Shown here piece by piece: positions 1-8,397 of a stretch of 64,000 nt of DNA. The stretch covers positions 2,976,753 through 3,040,752 of the forward strand of contig NZ_LT896716.1 of assembly GCF_900187405.1 (NCBI RefSeq). The letters run 5' to 3'. The stretch comes from Geobacter sp. DSM 9736 (GTDB lineage: Bacteria; Desulfobacterota; Desulfuromonadia; Geobacterales; Geobacteraceae). The stretch's first letter is position 1; every line of letters starts with the position of its first letter. The position numbers and the translations under genes are program-made. The notes below the pieces were generated by a model. It saw only the letters and a list, made by a program, of their open reading frames with translations, was not told the DNA's origin and did no database searches.

Positions 1-90
1 AGGAGATCCTCCCGTGGACGAATTTCATTTGGCCTCGTGACGAGACCAGACCATTTGTAACACAACTGAGGCCCGATGCAAACCGCGCGG

Positions 91-126
91 AAAAAAGAAG
101 CGGCGCCTGCCGATATAGACGCCGCT
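91..126 (-). terminator. Intrinsic terminator of the multihaem cytochrome gene
   Basis: A perfect 7-bp stem (AGCGGCG at 99-105, CGCCGCT at 120-126) is followed on the minus strand by a T-rich tract (complement of 91-98). It lies 22 bases past the cytochrome stop codon. I see no gene in positions 1-90. Confidence 0.75.
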
Positions 127-147
127 GAGGGGGTGTCGCCCATAGGG

Positions 148-1965
148 CTAGCGCTTGTAAGACATGGTGTCGTGGCAGCTTGCCTTGCAGCTGCCGCCTT
201 CGGGGGTTTTTTGAAACTTCACGGTGTATTCAACGCCTTCAATTCCAATTGTTCTGGGGCGGATCAGCTTCGGTTGCGAGGCAGAATGGACATCATGACA
301 GACCCTGCAGGAATGGCCGCGGACATGTTCGAGGTGAAGATTGATCTTCCCGTCCCTGAAATCAGTTGCGGTTGTCTCTTTTTCGGTAATGCCCCTGCTG
401 TCGTGGCAGGTAAAGCAGAAGGCGTAGGCGCTGTCACTGTAGGGAATCTGCATTTTATCAGGGTAGTCGGCAATGAGAAGCTTCGGGTAATCGCTACCAT
501 GGACGGAATGGCAGCCACCGCAATCACCGGAAGCTACAGGAGAGTGGATGGAGGTGCCGGTACCAATGGATCTGTCATGACAGTCGAAACATGCAAGAGA
601 ATCTTCGGCACCCTTCAGCAGCCTTCCGCGTTTCGACTGGTGGGGCTCGTGACATGAGAGGCAGTTGCCCGATTCTACAGGTTCATGACCAATTTTTCTG
701 CTGAACCTGGCTTTGTTGTGGCACCCGAAACAGAGAGCGCTCCCTTCAGCCGTGAGAAGCTTCCCCGCTTGCGAGCTGTGTGCTGCATGGCAGGCAGTGC
801 ATGAACCTTCCTTCACGGGGAGGTGTACGACCTTGTCCGTCGCGAGATTGTCGTGGCACGAGTAGCAGAAGGTGGCAAGAACGGCAGAGTTTTCGGATGG
901 AATCGCCTTCAGCAGCCCCTCTCTTTCGGATCCGTGGACCTCGTGGCAGCGGCCGCACTCTCCTGAAGCAACGGGGGCGTGTACCGATTTGCCCGCAGTC
1001 AGCACTTTCTTGTGGCAGTCGAAGCAGATAGGGCCGTTTGAAGGCTTGAGGAGCTTTTCGATTTTGGAGTGATGTGCGGTATGGCAGTCGAGGCAGTTAC
1101 CCGACGAAACGGGGCCGTGGCCTATCTTCTTGCTGAACGACGATCTGTCATGACAGGTGAAGCAGAGCGAAGAGCCCGCGGCTCGCAGCAGCTTTCTGGC
1201 TGGTGCACTGTGCGGCAGGTGACATGCCCCGCACTCCCCTTGTGCTACGGGAGCATGCACACTTTTTTCGCGTGAAAGATTGTCATGGCATTCGTAACAG
1301 AAGGAGGCTGTCCCACTTGCGCCGGATATTTTCAGCAGCTTCGGGTTGTCGCCACCGTGTACTGCATGGCAGGAGGCGCATCCACCTGACGCGACTGGGG
1401 GATGGACCGAGACTCCCGACGCGATGGACTTGTCGTGGCATGTAAGACAGATGCCGCTTTCTGCAGGCTTGAGCAGCCTGGTCTGCGTTGACTGATGAGG
1501 TACATGGCATCCAAGGCATTCACCCGAAGCTACGGGTTCATGGGAGTATATTCCACGGGTAATGCCCTTGTCGTGGCAGTTGAAGCAGAGTTCGGAGCCT
1601 TCCTTCAGCAGGAGCTTTCCGTAAGGTGAACTGTGGGGGGCATGGCATCCGGAGCAGTATCCGTTTCTGATAGGGCCATGAACGGATTTCTGGAGCGACA
1701 GGTTCTCGTGACATCCGTAACAGAGTGCAGAGCCCTTTGCCTTTGGTCCGAACAGGCCTTTACTCTTGAAGTGATTTCCTCCCCCGGAATTATGGCAGGG
1801 CTCACACTCCTTTTCATTGACAGGTCCATGAAGGTGTGCCCCGAGAGTCTTGCTCACGTGGCACTGGTAGCACGGTTTTCCTGTAGCCAAGTCCGCTTCA
1901 GCAGGTAGAACGGAAAGCAGCAGGTGCGAAAGGATCGCGCTGCACAGGAAAAGTGCGCCTTTCAT
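148..1965 (-). CDS. Secreted multihaem c-type cytochrome, about 23 haem sites
   Basis: The 605-aa product starts with a signal peptide (basic MKG, hydrophobic stretch, cut near PAEA-D at about residue 25). I count 22 CxxCH motifs and one final CxxxCH (CKASCH). They come in alternating pairs: a C-F/Y-x-CH-D motif followed about 20-25 residues later by one in an SGxCxxCHxxH context, repeated about ten times, as in doubled-CXXCH cytochromes. Such proteins move electrons in the periplasm or across the outer envelope; the partner is not evident here. The reading frame extends 36 codons further upstream, but ATG 1965 is preceded by AGAGGT and begins the signal peptide. The gene follows an MscS-type gene with 138 bases between them, so it may have its own promoter. 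Confidence 0.93.
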   Translation of the reverse strand: MKGALFLCSAILSHLLLSVLPAEADLATGKPCYQCHVSKTLGAHLHGPVNEKECEPCHNSGGGNHFKSKGLFGPKAKGSALCYGCHENLSLQKSVHGPIRNGYCSGCHAPHSSPYGKLLLKEGSELCFNCHDKGITRGIYSHEPVASGECLGCHVPHQSTQTRLLKPAESGICLTCHDKSIASGVSVHPPVASGGCASCHAVHGGDNPKLLKISGASGTASFCYECHDNLSREKSVHAPVAQGECGACHLPHSAPARKLLRAAGSSLCFTCHDRSSFSKKIGHGPVSSGNCLDCHTAHHSKIEKLLKPSNGPICFDCHKKVLTAGKSVHAPVASGECGRCHEVHGSEREGLLKAIPSENSAVLATFCYSCHDNLATDKVVHLPVKEGSCTACHAAHSSQAGKLLTAEGSALCFGCHNKARFSRKIGHEPVESGNCLSCHEPHQSKRGRLLKGAEDSLACFDCHDRSIGTGTSIHSPVASGDCGGCHSVHGSDYPKLLIADYPDKMQIPYSDSAYAFCFTCHDSRGITEKETTATDFRDGKINLHLEHVRGHSCRVCHDVHSASQPKLIRPRTIGIEGVEYTVKFQKTPEGGSCKASCHDTMSYKR

Positions 1966-2026
1966 ATTGACCTCTTGAGATAAGGGTGCTGGATACAAAG
2001 AGATGGAGGTTCCGCTGTTATCTAAT

Positions 2027-2090
2027 CGGCAACGGCTTGTTATTCTTAAGGGATACTCAGGTCCGGCACCCACTGAAAGAGCCGTTGCCG
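2027..2090. repeat. 11-bp perfect inverted repeat between mscS-like gene and cytochrome gene
   Basis: CGGCAACGGCT (2027-2037) and AGCCGTTGCCG (2080-2090) are exact reverse complements separated by 42 bases. There is no T-run on either side, so it is not a standard terminator. It could be a hairpin in the cytochrome leader or a bipartite protein site. Confidence 0.45.
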
Positions 2091-2103
2091 GTGCGTGTGC
2101 AGC

Positions 2104-3180
2104 TCACGAAGTAGGCTTTTGATGCTGTATGTCGGTTCTGATTCGGGGCAGGCATTGAGGGTAGAGGCGATTTACAAATTCTACCAGACGTTCCCGGACG
2201 TGGCATCGAAGTTCCCACAGATTACCTGCATTATCGGCGCTCACCAGCGCCCGCAGCTCTATGGAGTGCTGGGTCGCCTCAGTAACATGCAGCGACCAGG
2301 CTTTGCCGTTCCAGAGAGGAGAGGCACCAAGGATGCGGTGCAGTTCTTCGCGAACCGCTTCGACCGGCAATGTGTAGTCGACGTGGAGCGTGACCGCGCC
2401 CACCAGGTTAGACGAGACGTGAGTCCAGTTCTGAAAAGGTTTTTCAAGGAAAAAGATTATAGGCACCACCAGGCGCCGCAGGTCCCAGATCCTCACTACA
2501 ACGTAGGTAAGCGTTATCTTTTCGATTACCCCCCATTCCCCCTCGACGATTACTACGTCGTCTATCCGAATCGGCTGCGAGATGGCGATCTGGATACCGG
2601 CGATCAGATTAGCAATGGAGCGCTGAGCAGCTATACCGACTATGATCCCGATGATTCCGGCAGACGCGAGGATGCTGAAACCTACCTTCCTGATCTGGGG
2701 GAAGGTCATGAGAGCGACTGCAACGGCGAGAATAACCAGAACAACGAGTGATGTTCTGACGAGTCCGTTGATCTGGGTATGGACCCTTCGGGCTTTCAGG
2801 TTGTCAGTGACAACAAGGTCATACCTGCTGAGGATGACTTCGCGCAGGCCCAGTACCGTGTTGATGAGGAGCCAGGTTGCAGAGGCGATGAATCCGAGGG
2901 TAAGGATATGGCGGAGGACCTCCTTGATTTCGACGTGAAGCCATAGATATGGGGAGACAAAAATGATCAGAAGGAGAGGCAGCATCAGCCGTACGGGGCT
3001 GACCCAGCGATCCAGCAGGCGATGATCGATGGGAAGCCAGCCGAGCCTAGAACCGCGATCCAGGAAGTGGAAAGTGAGAGCGTGCAGAAAGATGCCGGAG
3101 ACGATAGCCGAAAATATGAGTGCGAACGAGTAAAGCGTCGATTCCCAGGCTTTGAGTCCACCAAACACGTTCTGCAACAT
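2104..3180 (-). CDS. MscS-family mechanosensitive ion channel
   Basis: The 358-aa protein has about four to five hydrophobic segments in its first 190 residues, then the MscS signature: a Gly/Ala-rich pore helix (SILASAGIIGIIVGIAAQ) followed by SIANLIAGIQIAISQPIRIDD and a beta domain containing EGEWGVIEKITLTYVVVR. Channels of this family open under membrane tension and release solutes during hypo-osmotic shock. It is longer than minimal MscS (about 290 aa) because of extra N-terminal helices. ATG 3180 has a GGGG element seven bases upstream. The C-terminal 100 residues fit the cytoplasmic cage. Family assignment is firm; conductance and gating cannot be read from sequence. Confidence 0.9.
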   Translation of the reverse strand: MLQNVFGGLKAWESTLYSFALIFSAIVSGIFLHALTFHFLDRGSRLGWLPIDHRLLDRWVSPVRLMLPLLLIIFVSPYLWLHVEIKEVLRHILTLGFIASATWLLINTVLGLREVILSRYDLVVTDNLKARRVHTQINGLVRTSLVVLVILAVAVALMTFPQIRKVGFSILASAGIIGIIVGIAAQRSIANLIAGIQIAISQPIRIDDVVIVEGEWGVIEKITLTYVVVRIWDLRRLVVPIIFFLEKPFQNWTHVSSNLVGAVTLHVDYTLPVEAVREELHRILGASPLWNGKAWSLHVTEATQHSIELRALVSADNAGNLWELRCHVRERLVEFVNRLYPQCLPRIRTDIQHQKPTS

Positions 3181-3275
3181 GAGTCGCCCCTTGCCCAGCG
3201 CTATTGTCCCATACGAATTGTACAGGGCTGCTGCCCGGGGTCAACGGAAGCATCCCGGCGACCCTGTAGCTAAGC

Positions 3276-3310
3276 GAAAAAAAAGGCCGTGAACATGGGG
3301 GTTCACGGCC
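3276..3310 (-). terminator. Intrinsic terminator downstream of ssb
   Basis: GGCCGTGAAC (3284-3293) pairs exactly with GTTCACGGCC (3301-3310). On the minus strand it is followed by eight T residues (A-run at 3277-3284). It sits about 30 bases after the ssb stop. Confidence 0.9.
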
Positions 3311-3338
3311 GGCAGGTAACAGTCGCTAATGTTGAAGC

Positions 3339-3770
3339 TTAGAACGGAATATCGTCGTCAGGATTGAAGACCGGCTCTTCGTAGGCCGGCTCATGGGAGT
3401 CCTGTCTTCCTGCAGGTGCGCGGCCGCCACCGCCGTCTCCGCGGCCTCCGAGCATCTGCATCTTTTCTCCCACTATTTCCGTGGTGTAACGGTCCTTTCC
3501 ATCCCGGTCCTGCCACTTGCGAGTCTGAAGCCGACCTTCCACATACACTGTCTTCCCTTTGGCCAGGTACTCCCCGGCGATCTCCGCGAGCCGACCCCAG
3601 AGGGTCACGTTGTGCCACTCGGTTCGTTCTTCCCAATCCCCACTCTTGTTTTTGAACTTTTCAGAAGTTGCAATGGAAAATCCGGCTACAGCGGTGCCGG
3701 AAGAGGTATACCGCACCTCCGGGTCCTTGCCCAGGTTTCCGATTAGCATGACTTTATTGAGGCTCGCCAT
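3339..3770 (-). CDS. ssb: Single-stranded DNA-binding protein
   Basis: The 143-aa protein has the OB fold of bacterial [23 protein letters not shown] at the start, a [14 protein letters not shown] core and a [14 protein letters not shown] strand. A Gly/Arg-rich linker follows, and the acidic tip DDDIPF recruits replication and repair partners. SSB coats single-stranded DNA during replication, recombination and repair, acting as a tetramer. The start codon has AAGGAG six bases upstream. It has its own terminator and is separated from its neighbours by more than 100 bases on both sides, so it is probably monocistronic. Confidence 0.97.
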   Translation of the reverse strand: MASLNKVMLIGNLGKDPEVRYTSSGTAVAGFSIATSEKFKNKSGDWEERTEWHNVTLWGRLAEIAGEYLAKGKTVYVEGRLQTRKWQDRDGKDRYTTEIVGEKMQMLGGRGDGGGGRAPAGRQDSHEPAYEEPVFNPDDDIPF

Positions 3771-3891
3771 AGAAGCTCCTTGATGGTGTTGAAATACCTG
3801 ATCGTGAAGACGGGCGGTATCTTACCCGATTACCTTAAGGACGGGAAGGAAAACTTTCTAGGTCGAACCAGGTGAGAATGCGAGGCAGTTC

Positions 3892-6849
3892 TTACTGCAT
3901 GAAGCGGCTGAACTCTTCGGCGGGGATGGGACGGCTGAAGAGGAAGCCCTGGATTTGATCACAGCGGTTGTCGTGGAGAAAACCGAGCTGGGCTTCGGTT
4001 TCTACACCCTCGGCAATGACCTCCATCCTCATGTTGTGTGCCATGGCGATTATGGCGGTGACGATGGCTTTGTCGCTGGGATCGGTCGTGACGCCGAAAA
4101 TGAACGACTTGTCGATCTTGAGTTTCTGGATCGGCAACCGCTTCAGATGGCTCAATGACGAATACCCGGTGCCGAAGTCGTCGATGGCGAAGGAAACCTC
4201 CATCCCTGAGAGCCGGGTAAGACTTGGAATCGTGTGCTCGATGTCTTTCATGGCGGTTGTCTCGGTTATTTCGAGCTCCAGCAGTTTAGGTGGAAGACCA
4301 GTTTCCTGGAGCACGTTTCTAACAGTTTCGACGAGGCCGGGCTTGCGGAAGCGCTTGGCGGATACGTTTACAGTGACGCAGAAGGAGGGATAGCCAGCAT
4401 CGAGCCATGCTTTGTTCTGGGCGCAGGCGGTCCTGAGGACCCAATCGTCTATTTCGGTTATAAACCCTATTTCTTCCGCCAAGGGGATGAACTCCATGGG
4501 GGAGAGAAGGCCCATTTCGGGGTGAAGCCAGTGGACAAGGGCCTCGGCGCCTACCAGCCGTCCCGTAGTAGTCTCTATCTGCGGCTGGTAGAAAAGTACG
4601 AGCTCGTTCCGTTCAACCGTCTGGCGCAGCCTGTTTTCAAGCCGGACCCGTTCCACCGTCCGCGTGTTCATTGCCGCGTCATAGAACTGGTAGGTATTCT
4701 TCCCCCGGTCCTTTGCGTGGTAGAGGGCGATGTCTGCGTTCTTAAGCAGCGTTTCGGCGTCCTTCCCATCGTAAGGAAAAATACTGATGCCGATGCTGAT
4801 GCTGATGCGCAGCTCTACATCTTCGATGAAGAAAGGCTTGTTGAGGGCGACCAGGATTTTTTGCGCGACGGCTGCGGCATCGTCCACATGTGCGATCTGG
4901 TTGAGGAGGATGTTGTACTCGTCTCCTCCGATCCGGGCGACCGTGTCGGTTTCGCGGACGCAACCACGCAGCCGCTCCGAGACCGCCTTAAGCAGCTTGT
5001 CTCCCGTCGCATGCCCCAGTGTATCGTTGATCGACTTGAACCTGTCGAGATCGAGGAACATTACCGCCTGTGTCTCGTTGAAGCGGAGCCCCTGTTTGAT
5101 CGACATGGTTAGATGATCCATGAAGAGAACCCGGTTGGCAAGACCGGTTAGTATGTCGTGAGTTGCCTGGAACCGTATTGCCTCCTCCATTTTCCGGTGC
5201 TCGGTGATATCCCGAACTATGTGGATCGAGCCCACGAGGCGGGTCCCCTCTCTGAGAGCGGAAGAACTTATTTCGACATCCAGATAGTCACCGCTTTTCG
5301 CGAGCATCGTGCCGGTGAACATGGGAGAACTGTCCCCACGTTCCCTCTTCTTGAGTTCTGCCCTGACTCGCGGAGCCTGTTCCGATGGAAACAGGTCGAG
5401 GATGTTCATCTGCAAGAACTCGTCATGTGTATAACCGAATATGTTGATTGCCCGGTTGTTGACCCCTATGAACGCAAGCTTGGGATCTATGACGAAGATC
5501 GGATCGTTGGCGTTTTGGAACAGGTACTTGTAGCGCTCCTCGGATTTGCGCAGCGCCTGTTCCGCCTGCTTTCGCTGGGTAATGTCCTTGAAGGTCATAA
5601 CGGCACCGACTATCGCGCCCCCCTCTACGATAGGGTTGCTCGTGCAATCGACGGGGAACGACGTGCCGTCCCGTTTCCAGAACACCTCGTCGAGCATCCG
5701 GTAGTTGGTGCCCCGGAAGAGAGTGTCGTAGATCGGGCATTGCTCGAAAAGGTGTGAGGTGCCGTCGGGACGGGAATGATGGATCAGTTCGTGTACCCGG
5801 GTTCCGAGCAATTCGTCGGGCTGGTACCCTAGCATTTCGCAGGAAGCCCGGTTGAAGAACTGGCCGATGCCCTTGGTGTCGATGCCGAATATTCCTTCGG
5901 CGGCACAATCGAGAATGAGCTGATACTGCCGGCTCAAGCGTTCGAAATTCTGCTCCGCCCGAATCTGCTCCTCATAAAGCCTCGCGTTCTTCAGGGCAAG
6001 TGTGGCCGAGGCGGCTACCTTGCGGGCGAAGTCGTACTGAAGATCGGTAAACAGGGCTCCGGGAGAATGGTAGTGGAGGGAGAAAGCGCCGACAACTTCC
6101 TCGCCTGTAATCAGTGGCACTTCGATGACGGACTGGATGTGCTGCCTTTCGACGATGCAGCGGTTGATTCCTTCGCTGATGGTTATTGTGCGGTTTTCAC
6201 CGACGTTGAGGCGGGAGAACTCTATCTCATCCCGTCCGAGGCAACCACCGATGACCTCTTCCGACAACCCGTGGGCATACCGCAGAACCCACCGATCGTC
6301 CTCCAGCAGGTATATCACGGCTGAATCGGCTCCTATGGCGCGGGTTGCCTCTTCAATGATCCTGGTGATTATCGTAGAGAAATCCTTTGATAAATCAATG
6401 ATTTCATAGATGTTGTTGAGGGCGTCGCTCAGGACCTTTCCCTTGCGCACAGTCTCCTCGATCCGTTTGCGCTGGATCGAGTACCGTATGGCGCGGGATA
6501 GGATGTTCGCATCGATCTGACCCTTGACCAGGTAATCCTGGGCTCCCATTTCGACAGCGCTGCTTCCCAATTCTTCGTCGTGAAGACCTGTGAGCAGGAT
6601 GAGGGGGAGGGTGGGAGCGACGCTGCGTAACGATCGAAGGGTGTCTAGTCCCTGGCTGTCGGGTAGCCCCAGGTCGAGAAGCACCACATCGAAGTTTTCG
6701 GAGGAAAGAAGATCTTTCCCCGTTGCAAGGCGTTCCACGTGCCGTAGCGTGCCCCAGCTACCCGGAGCATCTGAAAGCATGGCTTCGATAAGGGCTGCAT
6801 CGTCCGGGTTATCTTCCACGAGCAGTATGTGTATGACGGGTACATCCAT
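3892..6849 (-). CDS. Response regulator with GAF, two PAS, GGDEF and EAL domains (cyclic-di-GMP turnover)
   Basis: About 985 aa. A receiver domain (residues about 5-125, phospho-acceptor in VVLLDLGLPD) is followed by a GAF domain (about 150-290), two PAS domains (about 310-430 and 440-560), a diguanylate cyclase domain and an EAL phosphodiesterase domain (about 740-980). The cyclase motif is GGDEY, with an RETD inhibitory I-site five residues before it. The EAL half keeps EALVHW, LEITET, DDFGTGYSS and EGVE, so it looks active. It should make and/or degrade cyclic di-GMP in response to phosphorylation and a GAF/PAS ligand. The frame is open to a GTG at 6906, but ATG 6849 has AGGGG upstream and begins directly at the receiver domain. 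No histidine kinase is adjacent, so it is an orphan response regulator. Confidence 0.92.
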   Translation of the reverse strand: MDVPVIHILLVEDNPDDAALIEAMLSDAPGSWGTLRHVERLATGKDLLSSENFDVVLLDLGLPDSQGLDTLRSLRSVAPTLPLILLTGLHDEELGSSAVEMGAQDYLVKGQIDANILSRAIRYSIQRKRIEETVRKGKVLSDALNNIYEIIDLSKDFSTIITRIIEEATRAIGADSAVIYLLEDDRWVLRYAHGLSEEVIGGCLGRDEIEFSRLNVGENRTITISEGINRCIVERQHIQSVIEVPLITGEEVVGAFSLHYHSPGALFTDLQYDFARKVAASATLALKNARLYEEQIRAEQNFERLSRQYQLILDCAAEGIFGIDTKGIGQFFNRASCEMLGYQPDELLGTRVHELIHHSRPDGTSHLFEQCPIYDTLFRGTNYRMLDEVFWKRDGTSFPVDCTSNPIVEGGAIVGAVMTFKDITQRKQAEQALRKSEERYKYLFQNANDPIFVIDPKLAFIGVNNRAINIFGYTHDEFLQMNILDLFPSEQAPRVRAELKKRERGDSSPMFTGTMLAKSGDYLDVEISSSALREGTRLVGSIHIVRDITEHRKMEEAIRFQATHDILTGLANRVLFMDHLTMSIKQGLRFNETQAVMFLDLDRFKSINDTLGHATGDKLLKAVSERLRGCVRETDTVARIGGDEYNILLNQIAHVDDAAAVAQKILVALNKPFFIEDVELRISISIGISIFPYDGKDAETLLKNADIALYHAKDRGKNTYQFYDAAMNTRTVERVRLENRLRQTVERNELVLFYQPQIETTTGRLVGAEALVHWLHPEMGLLSPMEFIPLAEEIGFITEIDDWVLRTACAQNKAWLDAGYPSFCVTVNVSAKRFRKPGLVETVRNVLQETGLPPKLLELEITETTAMKDIEHTIPSLTRLSGMEVSFAIDDFGTGYSSLSHLKRLPIQKLKIDKSFIFGVTTDPSDKAIVTAIIAMAHNMRMEVIAEGVETEAQLGFLHDNRCDQIQGFLFSRPIPAEEFSRFMQ

Positions 6850-6950
6850 CCCGGCCCCTGACCAGCAAATATAAGACAACTTTAACCTCAGTTCATTGTA
6901 CCACACGAATGTGTGAGCGTCCGCTGGTCGGCAGATGCCTGGGGAGACCC

Positions 6951-6978
6951 TTGACCTGACCCGCCCACGGCGTAATTT
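6951..6978 (+). promoter_or_regulatory. Possible sigma-70 promoter for the acyltransferase gene
   Basis: TTGACC (6951-6956), a 16-base spacer and TAATTT (6973-6978) lie 58 bases before the ATG. This is a sequence match only. Confidence 0.4.
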
Positions 6979-7036
6979 GTTTGACTACCCCGGTAAAAAA
7001 AAGTACCTTTACCCGGTAAAATCGCCCGGATACCAT

Positions 7037-7744
7037 ATGCTGAAAGCCTCTCTTTTCCTGCTCCTCTTCATCCCCCTTACGGGAGTCATTGCTGCAAGTG
7101 CCCTTGTATCGACCCTCGCAGACGCAACGGGAAGGCTTTACTACCGGCATGCGGTCCTTTGGGCTCGCCTTTCACTACTGCTGGCAGGGGTAAGGGTAGT
7201 GGTGGAGGGTAGGGAGAAGGTGCCCGTAGCTTCTCCGGTCATCTTCATGAGCAACCACCAGAGCAACTTCGATATCCTCGCACTATTCCTGGCCATTCCG
7301 GGGCAGTTCTCCTGGATAGCCAAGGAAGAGTTGTTCCGCATTCCGGTGTTCGGGCACTCCATGAGCCGGGCAGGGTACATACCTCTCGACAGGAGCGATG
7401 GACGCAGGGCGCTCAAAAGCATGGATGCCGCAGCCCGAAGGATCAGAAACGGTGAAAGCGTGGTTATCTTTCCTGAAGGGACTCGCACCGTCGACGGCTC
7501 GCTCCTTCCCTTCAAGCAGGGAGGGTTCCTGCTGGCCGGAAAAGCGGGCGTGCCGGTTGTGCCGGTAACCATAAACGGAAGCGGAAAGATCAATCCGAGC
7601 AAGCGGCTTGAGTTACGCAGCGGAGTTATCAGAATATCCTTCTCTGATCCCTTGCTTCCTTCAGGCAGTGCTCCCCAGGAGCGTGAGAGGCTCATGCAGC
7701 GGGTGCAGGATGCCATAGGAGCGGTGCTGGAGGCCGGAACATGA
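7037..7744 (+). CDS. plsC: 1-acyl-sn-glycerol-3-phosphate acyltransferase (PlsC family)
   Basis: About 235 aa from ATG 7037, which begins a hydrophobic anchor (MLKASLFLLLFIPLTG). The catalytic NHQSNFD (HX4D) and FPEGTR motifs are both present, with a PxxPVxI strand after them. The enzyme transfers an acyl chain to lysophosphatidic acid to make phosphatidic acid at the inner membrane. The frame continues upstream to 6935, but that extension is polar, overlaps the likely promoter and lacks a ribosome site. The stop overlaps the start of the next gene by four bases (ATGA), so the two are translationally coupled. Confidence 0.9.
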   Translation: MLKASLFLLLFIPLTGVIAASALVSTLADATGRLYYRHAVLWARLSLLLAGVRVVVEGREKVPVASPVIFMSNHQSNFDILALFLAIPGQFSWIAKEELFRIPVFGHSMSRAGYIPLDRSDGRRALKSMDAAARRIRNGESVVIFPEGTRTVDGSLLPFKQGGFLLAGKAGVPVVPVTINGSGKINPSKRLELRSGVIRISFSDPLLPSGSAPQERERLMQRVQDAIGAVLEAGT

Positions 7745-7923
7745 ACTACTTTTATCTCGGACTGGTGATTGCCGGTGCCGCTGCTGTAGTGTGGGGGCTC
7801 CCTGCTGCTCACCGGTTGCGATCACCTTACGACGTACTTGCCGCCCTTGCTGTTCTGGCGGGAGTCATCTTGGCTCTTCTCGGAGTGCTTCTTACGGCTG
7901 TTCCGGAATTCTTCAACGGGTAG
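7741..7923 (+). CDS. Small two-helix membrane protein of unknown function
   Basis: 60 aa with two hydrophobic stretches (about residues 4-20 and 33-54) separated by a short polar loop (PAAHRLRSPYD). It overlaps the acyltransferase stop by four bases and is followed after three bases by another membrane-anchored protein, so the three form an operon. I do not recognise the family. The tight coupling and clear membrane topology support a real gene. Confidence 0.72.
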   Translation: MNYFYLGLVIAGAAAVVWGLPAAHRLRSPYDVLAALAVLAGVILALLGVLLTAVPEFFNG

Positions 7924-7926
7924 ACA

Positions 7927-8334
7927 ATGAAAAAGGCAAGGCCTATAGCAATCAACATCGCGGTGATTTCGGTGCTGATCTTCATGCTTATCTGGGGCAA
8001 CACCTGGTATCGGCAGTGGAGCCAGTACCGCAAGGGAGAGACAGCTCTTGCTGCGGGTAATTACGTTTCCGCAATAGCCGGGTTCGAATCCGCCATCCAC
8101 ATGTACACCCCGGGAAGCCCATTTGTAGAGAGGTCAGCGGAGAAGCTCTGGGAGCTCGGGGAGATGTTCGAGAAGAGGGGGGATCTGGAGGGAGCAATTG
8201 TCGCCTATCGATCCCTTAGGAGTTCATTCTATTCCACCAGAGGAATCTTCCAACCGGGAGGCGAGTGGATAGCCCGTTGTGACGGGAAGATCGAACCTCT
8301 TGCCCGTATGCTCAAGGAGAGACAGCGGCAGTAA
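7927..8334 (+). CDS. Membrane-anchored protein with a TPR-like region, unknown function
   Basis: 135 aa. One N-terminal transmembrane segment (about residues 8-24, INIAVISVLIFMLIWGNTW) is followed by two helix pairs resembling tetratricopeptide repeats (YRKGETALAAGNYVSAIAGFESAI and WELGEMFEKRGDLEGAIVAY). The soluble part is probably periplasmic and could bind a partner protein. It is the last gene of the acyltransferase operon, three bases after its upstream neighbour and 63 bases before the RNase J gene. No enzymatic motif is visible. Confidence 0.78.
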   Translation: MKKARPIAINIAVISVLIFMLIWGNTWYRQWSQYRKGETALAAGNYVSAIAGFESAIHMYTPGSPFVERSAEKLWELGEMFEKRGDLEGAIVAYRSLRSSFYSTRGIFQPGGEWIARCDGKIEPLARMLKERQRQ

Positions 8335-8397
8335 CCATGCTGCCGCATCAAGCATGCCCCTGGACCCTGCGCTTTTTCGTGTGCGGAAGGTTAGGGG

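Noticed and set aside
2095-2751. 218-codon open frame antisense to the MscS-type gene
   Set aside because: No domain resemblance; composition is that of an antisense shadow of a GC-rich gene, and the opposite strand encodes a clear channel.
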